NCBI RefSeq assembly: GCF_900188225.1
Contig: NZ_FZOC01000003.1
Coordinates: 62,001 to 126,000 of the forward strand
Length of the DNA stretch: 64,000 bases
DNA from: Humidesulfovibrio mexicanus
GTDB taxonomy: Bacteria; Desulfobacterota; Desulfovibrionia; Desulfovibrionales; Desulfovibrionaceae
Direction: 5' to 3'
A model generated the notes under the pieces. The model saw only the letters and a list, made by a program, of their open reading frames with translations. It did no database searches and had not been told where the DNA came from. This document shows positions 43,557 through 55,064 of this stretch, piece by piece. The stretch's first letter is position 1, and each line of letters starts with the position of its first letter. Position numbers and translations under genes: made by a program.

Positions 43557-44237
43557 ATGCCCAAAGCCCGCATCAAGGCTGCGCAAGCCGCCCTGCCCGA
43601 CCTGCCGCCCTTTGCGCCGCAGGGGCTTGTGGCGGGCCTGGACGAGGCCGGGCGCGGCTGCCTGGCCGGTCCTGTGGTCTCGGCCGCCTGCGTGCTGCCC
43701 GAACGCTACGACCTGCCCGGCCTCACCGACTCCAAGGCCCTCTCCGCCGATCGCCGCCACACCCTGGCCCTGGCCATCCGCCAGCAAGCCGTGGCCTGGG
43801 CCCTGGGCCTTGCCTGGCCGCGCGAAATCGACCGCGTCAACATCCTGCAAGCCTCCCTGCGCAGCATGGAGCGCGCCGCAGCCCGCCTGCGCGTGGCTCC
43901 GGTCCTGCTCCTGGTGGACGGCAACCAGCGCATCGACTCGCCCCTGCCGCAACACACCGTCATCGGCGGCGACGCCCTGTGTCCGGCCATCTCCGCCGCC
44001 AGCATTCTTGCCAAGACCTGGCGCGACCATCTTCTTTGCATCCTGGACCGTCTGCACCCCGGCTATGGACTCAGCATTCACAAGGGCTACGGCACCGCCA
44101 TGCACCAGGACGCCCTGCGCCGCCTCGGCCCCTCGCCCATCCACCGCCTGAGCTTTCGCGGCGTGCTGCCGGAACAACAACAATCCGCAACGCTGTTGCA
44201 GGAAAAGCAGCAATGTCTGCCCGGCATCTGCACGTAG
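43557..44237 (+). CDS. rnhB: Ribonuclease HII
   Basis: RNase HII removes ribonucleotides from DNA and RNA primers. The 226-aa product has [21 protein letters not shown] (first DE pair), [17 protein letters not shown] and the [12 protein letters not shown] segment with the catalytic Asp. The ATG at 43557 begins a normal-length protein; the frame before it has no similarity. The last 8 codons overlap the yraN gene start. Confidence 0.94.
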   Translation: MPKARIKAAQAALPDLPPFAPQGLVAGLDEAGRGCLAGPVVSAACVLPERYDLPGLTDSKALSADRRHTLALAIRQQAVAWALGLAWPREIDRVNILQASLRSMERAAARLRVAPVLLLVDGNQRIDSPLPQHTVIGGDALCPAISAASILAKTWRDHLLCILDRLHPGYGLSIHKGYGTAMHQDALRRLGPSPIHRLSFRGVLPEQQQSATLLQEKQQCLPGICT

Positions 44238-44620
44238 GCCGCCTGGGCGAAGACGCCGCAGCCGCCTTGCTGGAAGCCAAAGGCCTGTGCGTGCTGGAAC
44301 GCAACGCCGTCTTCGGCCGCCTGGAGCTGGATCTCGTGTGCCAGGACCAGGACACCCTTGTTTTCGTGGAAGTGAAAACCCGCGCCGAAGGCTCGTTGGG
44401 CACACCGGCCGACGGGCTCAGCCCCCAGAAGCGCGCCCGGCTGCTGCGCGCCGCACAGGCCTATCTCTCGCACCACCACCGTTGGCATCAGCCCTGCCGC
44501 TTCGATCTTGTCAGCGTCCTCGTGCGGCACGACATCATCCAACACATCGAGCACATCGAAAACGCCATGAGCGCCGATGAGCCCCAAGGACGCCGAACCA
44601 GCTCCTGGCAACCCTGGTAG
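44213..44620 (+). CDS. UPF0102 family endonuclease-like protein YraN
   Basis: The 135-aa protein of the YraN family has a restriction-endonuclease-like fold: [35 protein letters not shown] (E/D of the nuclease motif), LVFVEVKTR (ExK) and the [16 protein letters not shown] helix. The usual RxxxGEIDLI motif reads FGRLELDLV. It overlaps the end of rnhB by 25 bases; rnhB-yraN adjacency is common. The biological role is unproven, possibly DNA processing. Confidence 0.88.
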   Translation: MSARHLHVGRLGEDAAAALLEAKGLCVLERNAVFGRLELDLVCQDQDTLVFVEVKTRAEGSLGTPADGLSPQKRARLLRAAQAYLSHHHRWHQPCRFDLVSVLVRHDIIQHIEHIENAMSADEPQGRRTSSWQPW

Positions 44621-44651
44621 CCAGGCATAAGGCTTGGCGTACTGCCTGTTT

Positions 44652-45291
44652 CATGCTCCGCAGGCCAGGGGCTGCGCGCCCCTGGACCCGCGTGGATGGG
44701 GAAAGGGGCGGCGCTTCTTTTGCCTTCCCCTTTATCCGGGGTTCCAAGGGGCCGGAGAGGCCCCTTGGCCGCCGGAGGCATGAACCGGCACAAGCGCTCT
44801 GCCTGCATCATGCTCCGCAGGCCAGGGGCTGCGCGCCCCTGGACCCGCGTGGATGGGGAAAGGGGTGGCGCTTCTTTTGCCTTCCCCTTTATCCGGGGTT
44901 CCAAGGGGCCGGAGAGGCCCCTTGGCCGCCGGAGGCATGAACCGGCACAAGCGCTCTGCCTGCATCATGCTCCGCAGGCCAGGGGCTGCGCGCCCCTGGA
45001 CCCGCGTGGATGGGGAAAGGGGCGGCGCTTCTTTTGCCTTCCCCTTTATCCGGGGTTCCAAGGGGCCGGAGAGGCTCCTTGGCCGCCGGAGGCATGAACA
45101 GGCACAAGCGCTCTGCTTGCATCATGCTCCGCAGGCCAGGGGCTGCGCGCCCCTGGACTCGCGTGGATGGGGAAAGGGGTGGCGCTTCTCTTGCCTTCCC
45201 CTTTATCCGGGTTTCCAAGGGGCCGGAAAGGCCCCTTGGCCGCCGGAGGCATGAACCGGCACAAGCGCTCTGCCTGCATCATGCTCCGCTG
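44652..45291 (+). repeat. Four-copy 157-bp tandem repeat array plus partial fifth copy
   Basis: Units begin at 44652, 44809, 44966 and 45123, and a fifth starts at 45280 but is lost after about 11 bases. Each copy has exactly 157 bp with only a few substitutions. Every unit holds two palindromes (CCAGGGGC-TGCGC-GCCCCTGG and CCAAGGGGCC-GGAGA-GGCCCCTTGG) and a CATGCTCCGCAGG start. 157 is not a multiple of three, so the open frames across it change from copy to copy and are not believed to be genes. Confidence 0.95.
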
Positions 45292-45303
45292 GCCCCCCGA
45301 AGG

Positions 45304-45375
45304 GGCGACTGGTACGGCTATTGCCTGGGCGGCCCGGTGAACCGGGTGGATGCGTGGGGGCTGGAGGGGAAATGA
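45304..45375 (+). pseudogene. C-terminal remnant of an RHS/YD-repeat protein
   Basis: The 23 codons GDWYGYCLGGPVNRVDAWGL plus EGK and stop match the end of the RHS-associated core (the LYGYV..DPVN.VD..GL pattern). No upstream RHS core exists; the frame enters the 157-bp array directly. It is probably the last piece of a deleted RHS gene, with the tandem array occupying the lost region. A terminator follows immediately. Confidence 0.65.
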
Positions 45376-45409
45376 AAAGGCGGGAAGCACGAAAGCTCCC
45401 CGCCTTTTT
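45376..45409. terminator. Terminator between RHS remnant and glnA
   Basis: The stem AAAGGCGGG/CCCGCCTTT with an inner AGC/GCT pairing and one mismatch is followed by TT on the plus strand and A-rich sequence on the other side. It can act for glnA too. Confidence 0.75.
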
Positions 45410-45465
45410 GTGTTTGTGGAGGCGTGCTCGGCCGGGTGCGGATGCTCTTGGCGCGAGGCTGCCGC

Positions 45466-46809
45466 TTAGAGCACCGGCAAATACCGTTCGAGCTCGAACT
45501 GCGTGACCTGCGTGCGGTACAGGTCCCATTCCATGATCTTGTTTTCGTAGAGTTTGTTGAAGATGTGGTCGCCAAGGGTCTCGCGCACCAGTTCGCTTTT
45601 GCGCATCTCTTCGGCGGCCTCGTACAGGCTGCCGGGCAGCGAGGTGATGCCGTGGCTGTCCAGGGTCTCCTGGTCCATGTGGAAGATGTCGGCCTCGACG
45701 GGGTCGGGCAGGGGGTAGTTCTGCTCCATGCCCTTGAGCCCCGCGGCAAGCATGACGGCGAAGGTGAGGTAGGGGTTGGCGGCCGGGTCCGGGCAGCGCA
45801 GCTCCATGCGGGTGGCGGCCTCCTTGCCGGGCTTGTACATGGGCACGCGCACCAGGGCGGAACGGTTCCTGCGCGCCCAGGCCACGTAGACCGGGGCCTC
45901 GTAGCCGGGCACAAGGCGCTTGTAGGAGTTCACCCACTGGTTGGTGACGCAGGCGAATTCGCGGGCGTGCTTGAGGATGCCTGCGATGTAGCTTTTGCCT
46001 TCGCTGGACAGGTGGTACTTGTCCGAGGGATCGAAGAAGAGGTTTTTGCCGTTCTTGAACAGCGACTGGTGCACGTGCATCCCGGAGCCGTTCTGGCCGT
46101 AGATGGGTTTGGGCATGAAGGTGGCGTAGGCTCCGTGCTTTCTGGCGACCTCCTTGACCACCACGCGGTAGGTCATGGTGATGTCGGCCATTTTGAGGGC
46201 CTCGGCGTAGCGCATGTCGATTTCGTGCTGGCTGGGGGCGACCTCGTGGTGGCTGTACTCGATGGCCACGCCCATCTGCTCCAGGGCGAAGATGATGTCG
46301 CGGCGGATGCTGTTGCCCAGGTCCAGGGGCGGGGCGTCGAAGTAGCCGCCGTGGTCCAGCAGCTCGGTGCCGCGGTCGTTGCCGAAGAGGAAGAACTCCA
46401 GTTCCGGTCCGCAGTAGTAGGTGTAGCCCTTTTCGGCGCATTTGCGCAGCACGCGGCGCAGGCAGTAGCGCGAGTCCGCGGCGTAGGGCTGGCCGTCCGG
46501 GGTGTGGATGTCGCAGAACATGCGGGCCACGGGACGTTCCGCGGGACGCCAGGCCAGCACCTGGAAGGAGGTGGGGTCGGGCATGGCGATCATGTCCGAC
46601 TCCTCCACGCGGGCGAAGCCCAGGATGGACGAGCCGTCGAAGCCCATGCCCTCCTCGAAGGCGGCTTCCAGTTCGCGCGGGGTGACCTGGAAGCTCTTGA
46701 GGGTGCCCAGGATGTCCACGAACCAGAACTGGACAAAGCTGATGTCGTATTCCTTGACGGCCTTGAGCACGTCGTCGGCGTTGCGGCAGTTGAAGATGGG
46801 GATGTTCAT
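45466..46809 (-). CDS. glnA: Glutamine synthetase (type I)
   Basis: GlnA condenses ammonia with glutamate using ATP. The 447-aa protein has the MGFDGSSILGF segment, GPELEFFLF, HHEVAPSQHEID, KPIYGQNGSGMHVHQSL and the NRSALVRVP region. The length (about 447 aa) fits the GSI-alpha type without the 25-residue insertion; a typical adenylylation Tyr segment is not evident, so control may be by feedback rather than GlnE. GGAG lies 8 bases before the ATG, and a sigma70-like promoter about 110 bases upstream. Confidence 0.95.
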   Translation of the reverse strand: MNIPIFNCRNADDVLKAVKEYDISFVQFWFVDILGTLKSFQVTPRELEAAFEEGMGFDGSSILGFARVEESDMIAMPDPTSFQVLAWRPAERPVARMFCDIHTPDGQPYAADSRYCLRRVLRKCAEKGYTYYCGPELEFFLFGNDRGTELLDHGGYFDAPPLDLGNSIRRDIIFALEQMGVAIEYSHHEVAPSQHEIDMRYAEALKMADITMTYRVVVKEVARKHGAYATFMPKPIYGQNGSGMHVHQSLFKNGKNLFFDPSDKYHLSSEGKSYIAGILKHAREFACVTNQWVNSYKRLVPGYEAPVYVAWARRNRSALVRVPMYKPGKEAATRMELRCPDPAANPYLTFAVMLAAGLKGMEQNYPLPDPVEADIFHMDQETLDSHGITSLPGSLYEAAEEMRKSELVRETLGDHIFNKLYENKIMEWDLYRTQVTQFELERYLPVL

Positions 46810-46916
46810 GGGGCGGTCTCCTGTTCTGCGGTGGTTGGGTGCGCGTCCCTGGGCGCGGAGCGCACGCGGGCTGAAAGCCGGGCCTGCGTTTCGAGGGGTA
46901 TCCTCAGGCCATGTAG

Positions 46917-46945
46917 ATTCTAGCCGCGCCAGGCGAGTCTGTAAA
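46917..46945 (-). promoter_or_regulatory. Sigma70 promoter of glnA
   Basis: On the minus strand: TTTACA (46945-46940), 17 bases, TAGAAT (46922-46917). There is no -24/-12 motif, so expression does not appear RpoN-dependent at this site. Confidence 0.6.
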
Positions 46946-47073
46946 GCGCGGCTGAAACAGGGTGGGCTCGGCGTTCCTGGGCCGCCCATGGCCTGTTCGG
47001 CCGGGAACCTGGACGCCAGACCGCTTTCCGGCTAAACACCTGTGGTTGGCCATGTGGCCACAAAGGAGCAGCG

Positions 47074-47988
47074 GTGCGCAAGCCGATACTCACAGTCGCG
47101 GGGCTCGCCTTGCTGGCGGCCCTGGCCTACCTGGCCTCGTTCTTCGTGTACCCGGACGTGGGGGCGTTGGCGAAGAAGAATCCGGGCAAGACGGCCTTTA
47201 TGGAATGGCGCGAGGCCCAGTGGGCCGAGAAAGGCGAGAAGAAGAAGATCACTCAGCGCTGGGTGCCGCTCTCCCGCGTTTCCCCCCTGTTGGTGAAGGC
47301 CGTGCTCATCGGCGAGGACGACAAGTTCTACCACCATGAGGGGTTTGACTACGAGGCGCTGGAGCAGGCCTTTGAGAAGAACCTCAAGGAAGGGCGCTTT
47401 GCCGCCGGGGCCAGCACCATCAGCCAGCAGTTGACCAAGAATCTGTTCCTTTCGCCGGAAAAGAGCCTGACCCGCAAGGCCAAGGAGGCTATCCTCACCT
47501 GGCGCATGGAGCGCACGCTCTCCAAACGGCGCATCCTGGAGCTGTACGTCAACGTGGCCGAGTGGGGCGACGGCATTTTCGGCGTGGAGGCCGCCAGCCG
47601 CCACTATTTCCAAAAGCCCGCCAGCCAGCTCACCAGCATGGAGGCCGCGCGCCTGGCCGCCGTGCTGCCCAATCCCATCCGCTTCAACCCCGTGGGCTCC
47701 CAACGCTACGTCACCTTCCGCGCGAACCTCATCCATTCCATCATGGTGCGCCGGGGCATTGCCGTGGCGGGCTTCCAGGAGGTCATGGAGGGCAAGGATG
47801 AGCCTGCCGAACCGGCCGAACCGCTCGGGCCGGGCGAGCCGCACAACGCGACCGGACCGGGCGAGCCCGCTGGCGCGAGCGTGGGCTCCGAGGGCAACCG
47901 CGGCGACGCCCCGGCCGCTCCGGACGCCGTGGCTGCGCCGCCCTCCGCAACGGGCCAGCTTCCGGCGGGACCGCCGACCACCCCCTAA
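47074..47988 (+). CDS. mtgA: Monofunctional biosynthetic peptidoglycan transglycosylase
   Basis: MtgA polymerises lipid II glycan strands. The 304-aa protein has an N-terminal membrane anchor (about 8-27) and a GT51 domain with LIGEDDKFYHHEGFDYEA (catalytic Glu), GASTISQQLTKNLFLSPEKS, KRRILELYVNVAEWGDGIFG and EAARLAAVLPNP. The last about 65 residues are Pro/Ala/Gly/Glu-rich and lie beyond the usual end. The GTG start has AGGAG 5 bases before it. It is divergent from glnA. Confidence 0.93.
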   Translation: MRKPILTVAGLALLAALAYLASFFVYPDVGALAKKNPGKTAFMEWREAQWAEKGEKKKITQRWVPLSRVSPLLVKAVLIGEDDKFYHHEGFDYEALEQAFEKNLKEGRFAAGASTISQQLTKNLFLSPEKSLTRKAKEAILTWRMERTLSKRRILELYVNVAEWGDGIFGVEAASRHYFQKPASQLTSMEAARLAAVLPNPIRFNPVGSQRYVTFRANLIHSIMVRRGIAVAGFQEVMEGKDEPAEPAEPLGPGEPHNATGPGEPAGASVGSEGNRGDAPAAPDAVAAPPSATGQLPAGPPTTP

Positions 47989-48005
47989 CGCCACAAGGAG
48001 TTCGT

Positions 48006-48449
48006 ATGCGCCCGTTGATCATGCTCACCGCCCTTGTGGCCGGGGCGCTCATGCCGTTGCAGGCCGGGGTCAACGCGCGCCTGCGCGTGCACCTGGGCGA
48101 TGCGCTCTCGGCCTCGCTGGTGAGTTTTTGCGTGGGCACGGTGGCCCTGTTCGTGTTCATGGTGGTCACGCGCGCCCCGTGGCCGGGCGCGGCGGCGGCC
48201 GCCTCAGCGCCGTGGTGGTCTTGGCTGGGCGGCACGCTGGGCGCGTTCTTTGTGGCGGTGACGGTGCTGCTGGCCTTCAAGCTCGGGGCCACGGGCCTCA
48301 TGGCCTGGATCATCGCCGGGCAGTTGGTGGCCTCGCTGCTGCTGGACCATTACGGCGTCATCGGCTTTCCCGTGCGGGAGGTGACGTGGCAGCGGCTGGC
48401 AGGGGTCGGGCTGCTGCTGTGCGGCGCGCTGCTTGTCAACGAGTACTAG
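48006..48449 (+). CDS. YdcZ/DUF606-type small membrane transporter
   Basis: The 147-aa, five-segment half-size DMT-superfamily protein has GALMPLQAGVNARLRVHLGDALSASLVSFCVGT followed by a Trp-rich loop WWSWLGGTLGAFFV, typical of DUF606. Members often work as pairs; only one copy is present here. AAGGAG precedes the ATG. The gene ends 10 bases before the prenyltransferase gene and probably shares its transcript. The substrate is unknown. Confidence 0.85.
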   Translation: MRPLIMLTALVAGALMPLQAGVNARLRVHLGDALSASLVSFCVGTVALFVFMVVTRAPWPGAAAAASAPWWSWLGGTLGAFFVAVTVLLAFKLGATGLMAWIIAGQLVASLLLDHYGVIGFPVREVTWQRLAGVGLLLCGALLVNEY

Positions 48450-48459
48450 GACGGTGTTC

Positions 48460-49359
48460 ATGAGCCTGATGCGCGACACCCTGGCCGTATGCCGCATGAT
48501 CAAGATCGAGCACTCGGTGTTCGCCCTGCCCTTCGCCTTCACCGGGGCGTTTCTGGCCCAGGGGGCGGGACCTGGCTGGAGCGCCCCGTCCTGGCGCGTG
48601 CTTGCGCCGCTGACCCTCGCCATGGTGGCGGTGCGCTCCTTCGCCATGGGCTACAACCGCCTGGCCGACCTGGACATCGACCGGCTGAACCCGCGCACGC
48701 AGATGCGCCCGCTGGTGACCGGCGAACTCTCCGTGGCCTTCACCAAGCGTTTTCTGTTCGTGTGCGCGCTGGTGTTCACGGCGGCCTGCGCGGCCATGAA
48801 CAGTACCTGCCTGCTGCTTTCGCCCGTGGCCCTTGTCTGGAGCGGCTTCTACAGCCACACCAAGCGCTTCACCCCCCTGTGCCACTTCGCCCTGGGCAGC
48901 GTGCTGGGCCTGGCCCCTGTGGCCGGCTGGCTGGCGGTGTCGCCGCACAGCCTTGGCTACCCTGCGGTGCTGCTGTTCTTCGCCGTCACCCTTTGGGTGG
49001 CGGGCTTCGACATCCTGTACGCCTGCCAGGACGCGGACTTCGACAAAAGCCAGGGGCTGTGCTCCCTGCCCGCGCACCAGGGCGTGGCGCGGGCGCTGTT
49101 CACGGCCGCGGCCACCCACGCCTCGGCCGCGCTGCTGTTCCCCATGGCCGGGCTTTCCGCCGGGCTGGGGATGCTGTTCTTGTGCGTCAGCCTGATCATC
49201 GGCTGCATCCTTGTGTGGGAGCACCGGCTCATCAGCGCCGAGGACCTTTCGCGGGTCAACGTCGCCTTCTTCACCATGAACGGGGTCATCGCGGTGTTCG
49301 TGTTCCTGGGCGCCTGGGCAGATTTGGCCCTGGGTTCTCCCTGGGCGCTGCTGCGCTGA
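48460..49359 (+). CDS. UbiA-family prenyltransferase (possibly MqnP of menaquinone synthesis)
   Basis: The 299-aa integral membrane protein has two Asp-rich motifs: NRLADLDIDRLNPRT (NxxxDxxxD) and YACQDADFDKSQGLCSLP. RMIKIEHSVFALPFAFTGAF at the N-terminus is typical of the 4-hydroxybenzoate/futalosine-type branch of UbiA. It attaches a polyprenyl chain to an aromatic acid; in organisms with the futalosine pathway the enzyme is MqnP. Which of the two it is cannot be decided here. The ATG at 48460 follows AGGACGG; mscS lies 40 bases downstream. Confidence 0.87.
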   Translation: MSLMRDTLAVCRMIKIEHSVFALPFAFTGAFLAQGAGPGWSAPSWRVLAPLTLAMVAVRSFAMGYNRLADLDIDRLNPRTQMRPLVTGELSVAFTKRFLFVCALVFTAACAAMNSTCLLLSPVALVWSGFYSHTKRFTPLCHFALGSVLGLAPVAGWLAVSPHSLGYPAVLLFFAVTLWVAGFDILYACQDADFDKSQGLCSLPAHQGVARALFTAAATHASAALLFPMAGLSAGLGMLFLCVSLIIGCILVWEHRLISAEDLSRVNVAFFTMNGVIAVFVFLGAWADLALGSPWALLR

Positions 49360-49399
49360 TTTCAAGCCGCGGCGCGCCGTTGCGCCGCACGGAGCGCCC

Positions 49400-50695
49400 A
49401 TGGCCGAGATCGCGCTGAATGGCGAGGGCATCCTGCAGGCCGAGCACGCCCTGCTGTGGATCGATACCCACCTTTTGAGCCACGCGGCCCTGGTGCAACT
49501 GCTGCTGGCCCTGGCCCTGGCCCTGGCGGCCTGGGCCGCGTGCCGGGCGCTGGGGCTGGGCCGCGCCCCCTCCACGCCCGATGCGGGCTGGAAGGCCGAT
49601 CCGCTTGTGGCGCCCATCCTGCGGGAAGTGCGGCACAGCGCCTGGGCGGGCATGGCCGGGGGCTTGCTGCTGCTGGCCAACGCCACGGCCAAGCATCTGC
49701 ACCTGCCGCACCATGTGCTGGCCATGACCGCCTCGGCCGCGCTGGCCTGGGTGGTGGCCCACGCGGCCGGCGCGCTCATCAAGAGCCGCTTCTTCGGCAA
49801 GCTTGTGGCGCTGGTCATCTGGACGCTGGCTGTGGTGCATTCCCTGGGGCTTTTCGACGAGGCTTTGGAGCTGCTGGACGACCTGGCCCTGACCGTGGGG
49901 CACACGCGCATTTCGCTGCTGCTGGTGATGAAGGGCCTGGCGCTGTTCGCCGTGCTGCTGCAGGCCGCGCGGCTTGTCACCGGCGTTCTGGACGACCGCC
50001 TGCGCCACGCCGATGGCATTTCCCCCTCGGCCCAGGTGCTGTTCGCCAAGGTTGCGCGCTTCGGAATCTACGCCCTGGCCCTTACCATCACCCTGTCCGC
50101 CGTGGGCGTGGATCTCACCAGTCTGACGGTGTTCAGCGGCGCGGTGGGCGTTGGCGTGGGCTTTGGCCTGCAAAAGGTCTTCTCCAACCTCGTGTCCGGC
50201 ATCATTCTGCTGGTGGACAAATCCCTCAAGCCCGGCGACGTCATCGAGATCAGCGGGGTGCAGGGGCGCATCGCCCAGATCAACGCGCGCTACGCGGCCA
50301 TCGAGACCCTGGACGGCAAGGCCTATCTCATTCCCAACGAGAACCTCATCAGCAACGAGGTCATCAACCTGAGCTACAGCAGCCCGCGCCAGTTGCTGAA
50401 GGCCGAGGTGGGCGTGGCCTACGGCGGCGACCCGCGCCTGGCCATGGGGCTGATGGAGGCGGCGGCCAAAAGCGTGCCCCGCGTGCTGGACGATCCGCCG
50501 CCCGTGGCGCGCCTGGCCTCCTACGGGGACTCCAGCGTGAACCTGTTCGTGGGCTTCTGGATCGAGGACCCGCAGAATGGCACGGCCAACGTGCGCAGCG
50601 ACGTGCTGCTGGCCATTTGGGACGCTTTTCAGCGCGAGGGCGTGTCCATTCCCTTCCCGCAGCGCGAGGTGCGCATCCTCAAGGACGATGCCTAG
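49400..50695 (+). CDS. Mechanosensitive ion channel, MscS family
   Basis: The 431-aa channel has about five membrane segments, the last being the Gly/Ala-rich TM3 (LTVFSGAVGVGVGFGLQKVFSNLVSGIILL), then the MscS beta domain (DKSLKPGDVIEISGVQGRIAQINARYAAIETLDGK, PNENLISNEVINLSYS) and the C-terminal alpha/beta domain (EVGVAYGGDP onward). It is larger than E. coli MscS, with additional N-terminal segments. It gates under membrane tension to release osmolytes. It is convergent with the hybrid kinase gene, with only 9 bases between. Confidence 0.92.
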   Translation: MAEIALNGEGILQAEHALLWIDTHLLSHAALVQLLLALALALAAWAACRALGLGRAPSTPDAGWKADPLVAPILREVRHSAWAGMAGGLLLLANATAKHLHLPHHVLAMTASAALAWVVAHAAGALIKSRFFGKLVALVIWTLAVVHSLGLFDEALELLDDLALTVGHTRISLLLVMKGLALFAVLLQAARLVTGVLDDRLRHADGISPSAQVLFAKVARFGIYALALTITLSAVGVDLTSLTVFSGAVGVGVGFGLQKVFSNLVSGIILLVDKSLKPGDVIEISGVQGRIAQINARYAAIETLDGKAYLIPNENLISNEVINLSYSSPRQLLKAEVGVAYGGDPRLAMGLMEAAAKSVPRVLDDPPPVARLASYGDSSVNLFVGFWIEDPQNGTANVRSDVLLAIWDAFQREGVSIPFPQREVRILKDDA

Positions 50696-50704
50696 TCCGG
50701 CCGC

Positions 50705-53098
<2,394 letters not shown>

Positions 53099-53211
53099 GA
53101 AAGGGCGCCTCCGGCGATGTGGGGACCGAGTCCCCAGCGGGAGGGGTTTGGGGGGCGAAGACTACGTATAGCAGATTGTCGCGGCGGAAGGCAAGATGCG
53201 GCGCGCGGCGG

Positions 53212-55059
53212 CTAGTCCCACCCGGAGAGCACGCAGATGGCCATGTCCGCGCGGCGGTTGTAGTCGTCGTGCATCTGCCTTCCTGTGGCGGAATCAATGG
53301 CGATGCGCGAGAGGATGCGGATGCCCAGCTGCGCGCACAGGGCCTCGAAGTCCCGGATGCTGAAGAAGCGGATTGAGGGCGAGGACCACCAGGGGAAGGG
53401 CAGGGCCTCGGTGACGGGCGAGGAGCCGGTCTCCAAAAGCTGGCGCACGGCGGCCTCGTGGGCGAAGTTGGGGAAGCTCACGATGCCGGTTGCGCCCACG
53501 CGCAGCATCTCGCGCAGCACCAGGTCGGGTCGGCGCATGGCCTGCAGGGTCTGGCTCAGCACCACCACATCGAACTGCCGGTCCCGGAATACGCCGAGCC
53601 CCCGGTCCAGGTCGCGCTGCACCACGCACAGGTCCCGGGCCACGCACTGGGTGATGGCCACGGGGTCCAGCTCAAGGCCCAGCAAGGCCCCGCTGCCACG
53701 CGCCCGCAGGCGCGAGAGCAGCTGGCCCGCGCCGCAGCCCAGGTCCAGCACGCTGGCCCCGGCGGGAATCAGCTCCTCGATGCGCTCCAGGTCCAGGCGG
53801 TTGGCGTAGAAGATGCTGCGGACGTTGGTGGTGGCGGGTTCGTCCGCGCGCAGGCCGACGTTCGCGGCGGGCTCCGCCTGCGGCGGCGGGGAGCAGGGGT
53901 CCGGGCAGGAGCGCGGCCGGTTCAGAAAGCCCTCGATGAGCGGCCCGTACACGGGCAGGTCGTTCTCCAGCAGAAAGGCGTCGTGCCCGCAGTCGCTTTC
54001 TATCTCCAGGGCGCTTACCCGTCTGCCCCGGGCAAGGAGCGCATCGGCCATGCGGCGGCTGTGGGCTGGCGGGAACAGCCAGTCCGAGCTGAAGCTGGCC
54101 AGGAGCACCGGGCAGCGCACCCTGGCCATGGCCGCCTCCAGCCCGCCGTGGTCGCGGCCGAGGTTGAAGTGGTCCATGGCCAGGGAGAGGGCCACGTAGC
54201 TGTTGGCGTCGAAGCGCTCCACGAAGCGTCCGCCCTGGTAGGCCAGGTAGGAGCCCACGCTGAATTCCTTCTCGTAGGCGTAGGCCACATCGCGCGGGTG
54301 CTCGCGGTCCGGGTCGAACTTGCGCGACATGGTGCGGTCGGAAAGGTAGGTCACGTGCCCGATCATGCGCGCTATGGCCAGGCCGTGGTCGGGCTTGTGC
54401 TCGCGGTCGTAGTACTGGCCGTTGTTGTAGTTGGGATCCTTGAAGATGGCGTTGCGGCCCACGATGTCGAAGCTGAGCGCCTGGCTGGACAGGCAGTGCG
54501 TGGTGGCCAGCAGGATGGCGGAATCCACGCGCTCCGGGTGCTCCACGGCCCAGCACAGGGCCATCATGCCGCCCATGGACCCGCCCAGGACCGCGTGCAG
54601 GCGTTCCACGCCCAGCTCGTCCAGCAGGCGGGCCTGCGCGGCCACCATGTCGGCGATGGTGATGCGCGGGAAATCGCCCCCATAGGGGCGGCCGGTGCGC
54701 GGGTCGATGCTGGCCGGGCCTGTGGTGCCCCGGCAGCCGCCCAGCACGTTGGCGCAGATGACGAAGAAGCGGTCCGTGTCCACGGCCTTGCCCGGCCCAA
54801 CCAGGATGTCCCACCAGCCCGGCGCGTCGTGCTCGTCGTGCCGGGCCACGTGGGAGTCGCCGGACAGGGCGTGGCACACGTACACGGCGTTGTCCCGGCT
54901 GGCGTTGAGCGTCCCGTACGTCTCGTAGCATACGGCCACCTCGGGCAAGGAGCCGCCCAGGCGCAGGGCGAAGGGCCCCGGCAGGGTCAAGGTCCGGGCG
55001 TGGGGCAGCCCACCCGCCGCGCGCGCGGCGTCGCTGGAGTCGAAGGCCGCGTCGGCCAT
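53212..55059 (-). CDS. metX: Fused homoserine O-acetyltransferase (MetX) and MetW
   Basis: The 615-aa protein contains MetX in residues 1 to about 385: CHALSGDSHVA, the nucleophile elbow LGGSMGGMMAL, FSSDWLFPP (Asp) and CGHDAFL (His). After a linker comes MetW (about 415-615): SVLDLGCGAGQLLSRL, VVVLSQTLQAMRRPD and FPNFAHEAAVRQLL. MetW normally is a separate protein that assists MetX. MetX acetylates homoserine with acetyl-CoA in methionine synthesis. It is located 5 bases after metY in the same direction, so the three activities come from one operon. Confidence 0.92.
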   Translation of the reverse strand: MADAAFDSSDAARAAGGLPHARTLTLPGPFALRLGGSLPEVAVCYETYGTLNASRDNAVYVCHALSGDSHVARHDEHDAPGWWDILVGPGKAVDTDRFFVICANVLGGCRGTTGPASIDPRTGRPYGGDFPRITIADMVAAQARLLDELGVERLHAVLGGSMGGMMALCWAVEHPERVDSAILLATTHCLSSQALSFDIVGRNAIFKDPNYNNGQYYDREHKPDHGLAIARMIGHVTYLSDRTMSRKFDPDREHPRDVAYAYEKEFSVGSYLAYQGGRFVERFDANSYVALSLAMDHFNLGRDHGGLEAAMARVRCPVLLASFSSDWLFPPAHSRRMADALLARGRRVSALEIESDCGHDAFLLENDLPVYGPLIEGFLNRPRSCPDPCSPPPQAEPAANVGLRADEPATTNVRSIFYANRLDLERIEELIPAGASVLDLGCGAGQLLSRLRARGSGALLGLELDPVAITQCVARDLCVVQRDLDRGLGVFRDRQFDVVVLSQTLQAMRRPDLVLREMLRVGATGIVSFPNFAHEAAVRQLLETGSSPVTEALPFPWWSSPSIRFFSIRDFEALCAQLGIRILSRIAIDSATGRQMHDDYNRRADMAICVLSGWD

Positions 55060-55064
55060 GGGCG

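Noticed and set aside
44652-45280. Tandem array as a CRISPR or as coding repeats
   Set aside because: The unit is 157 bp with no unique spacers, so it is not a CRISPR. The period is not a multiple of three, so the overlapping open frames cannot encode a repeated protein.
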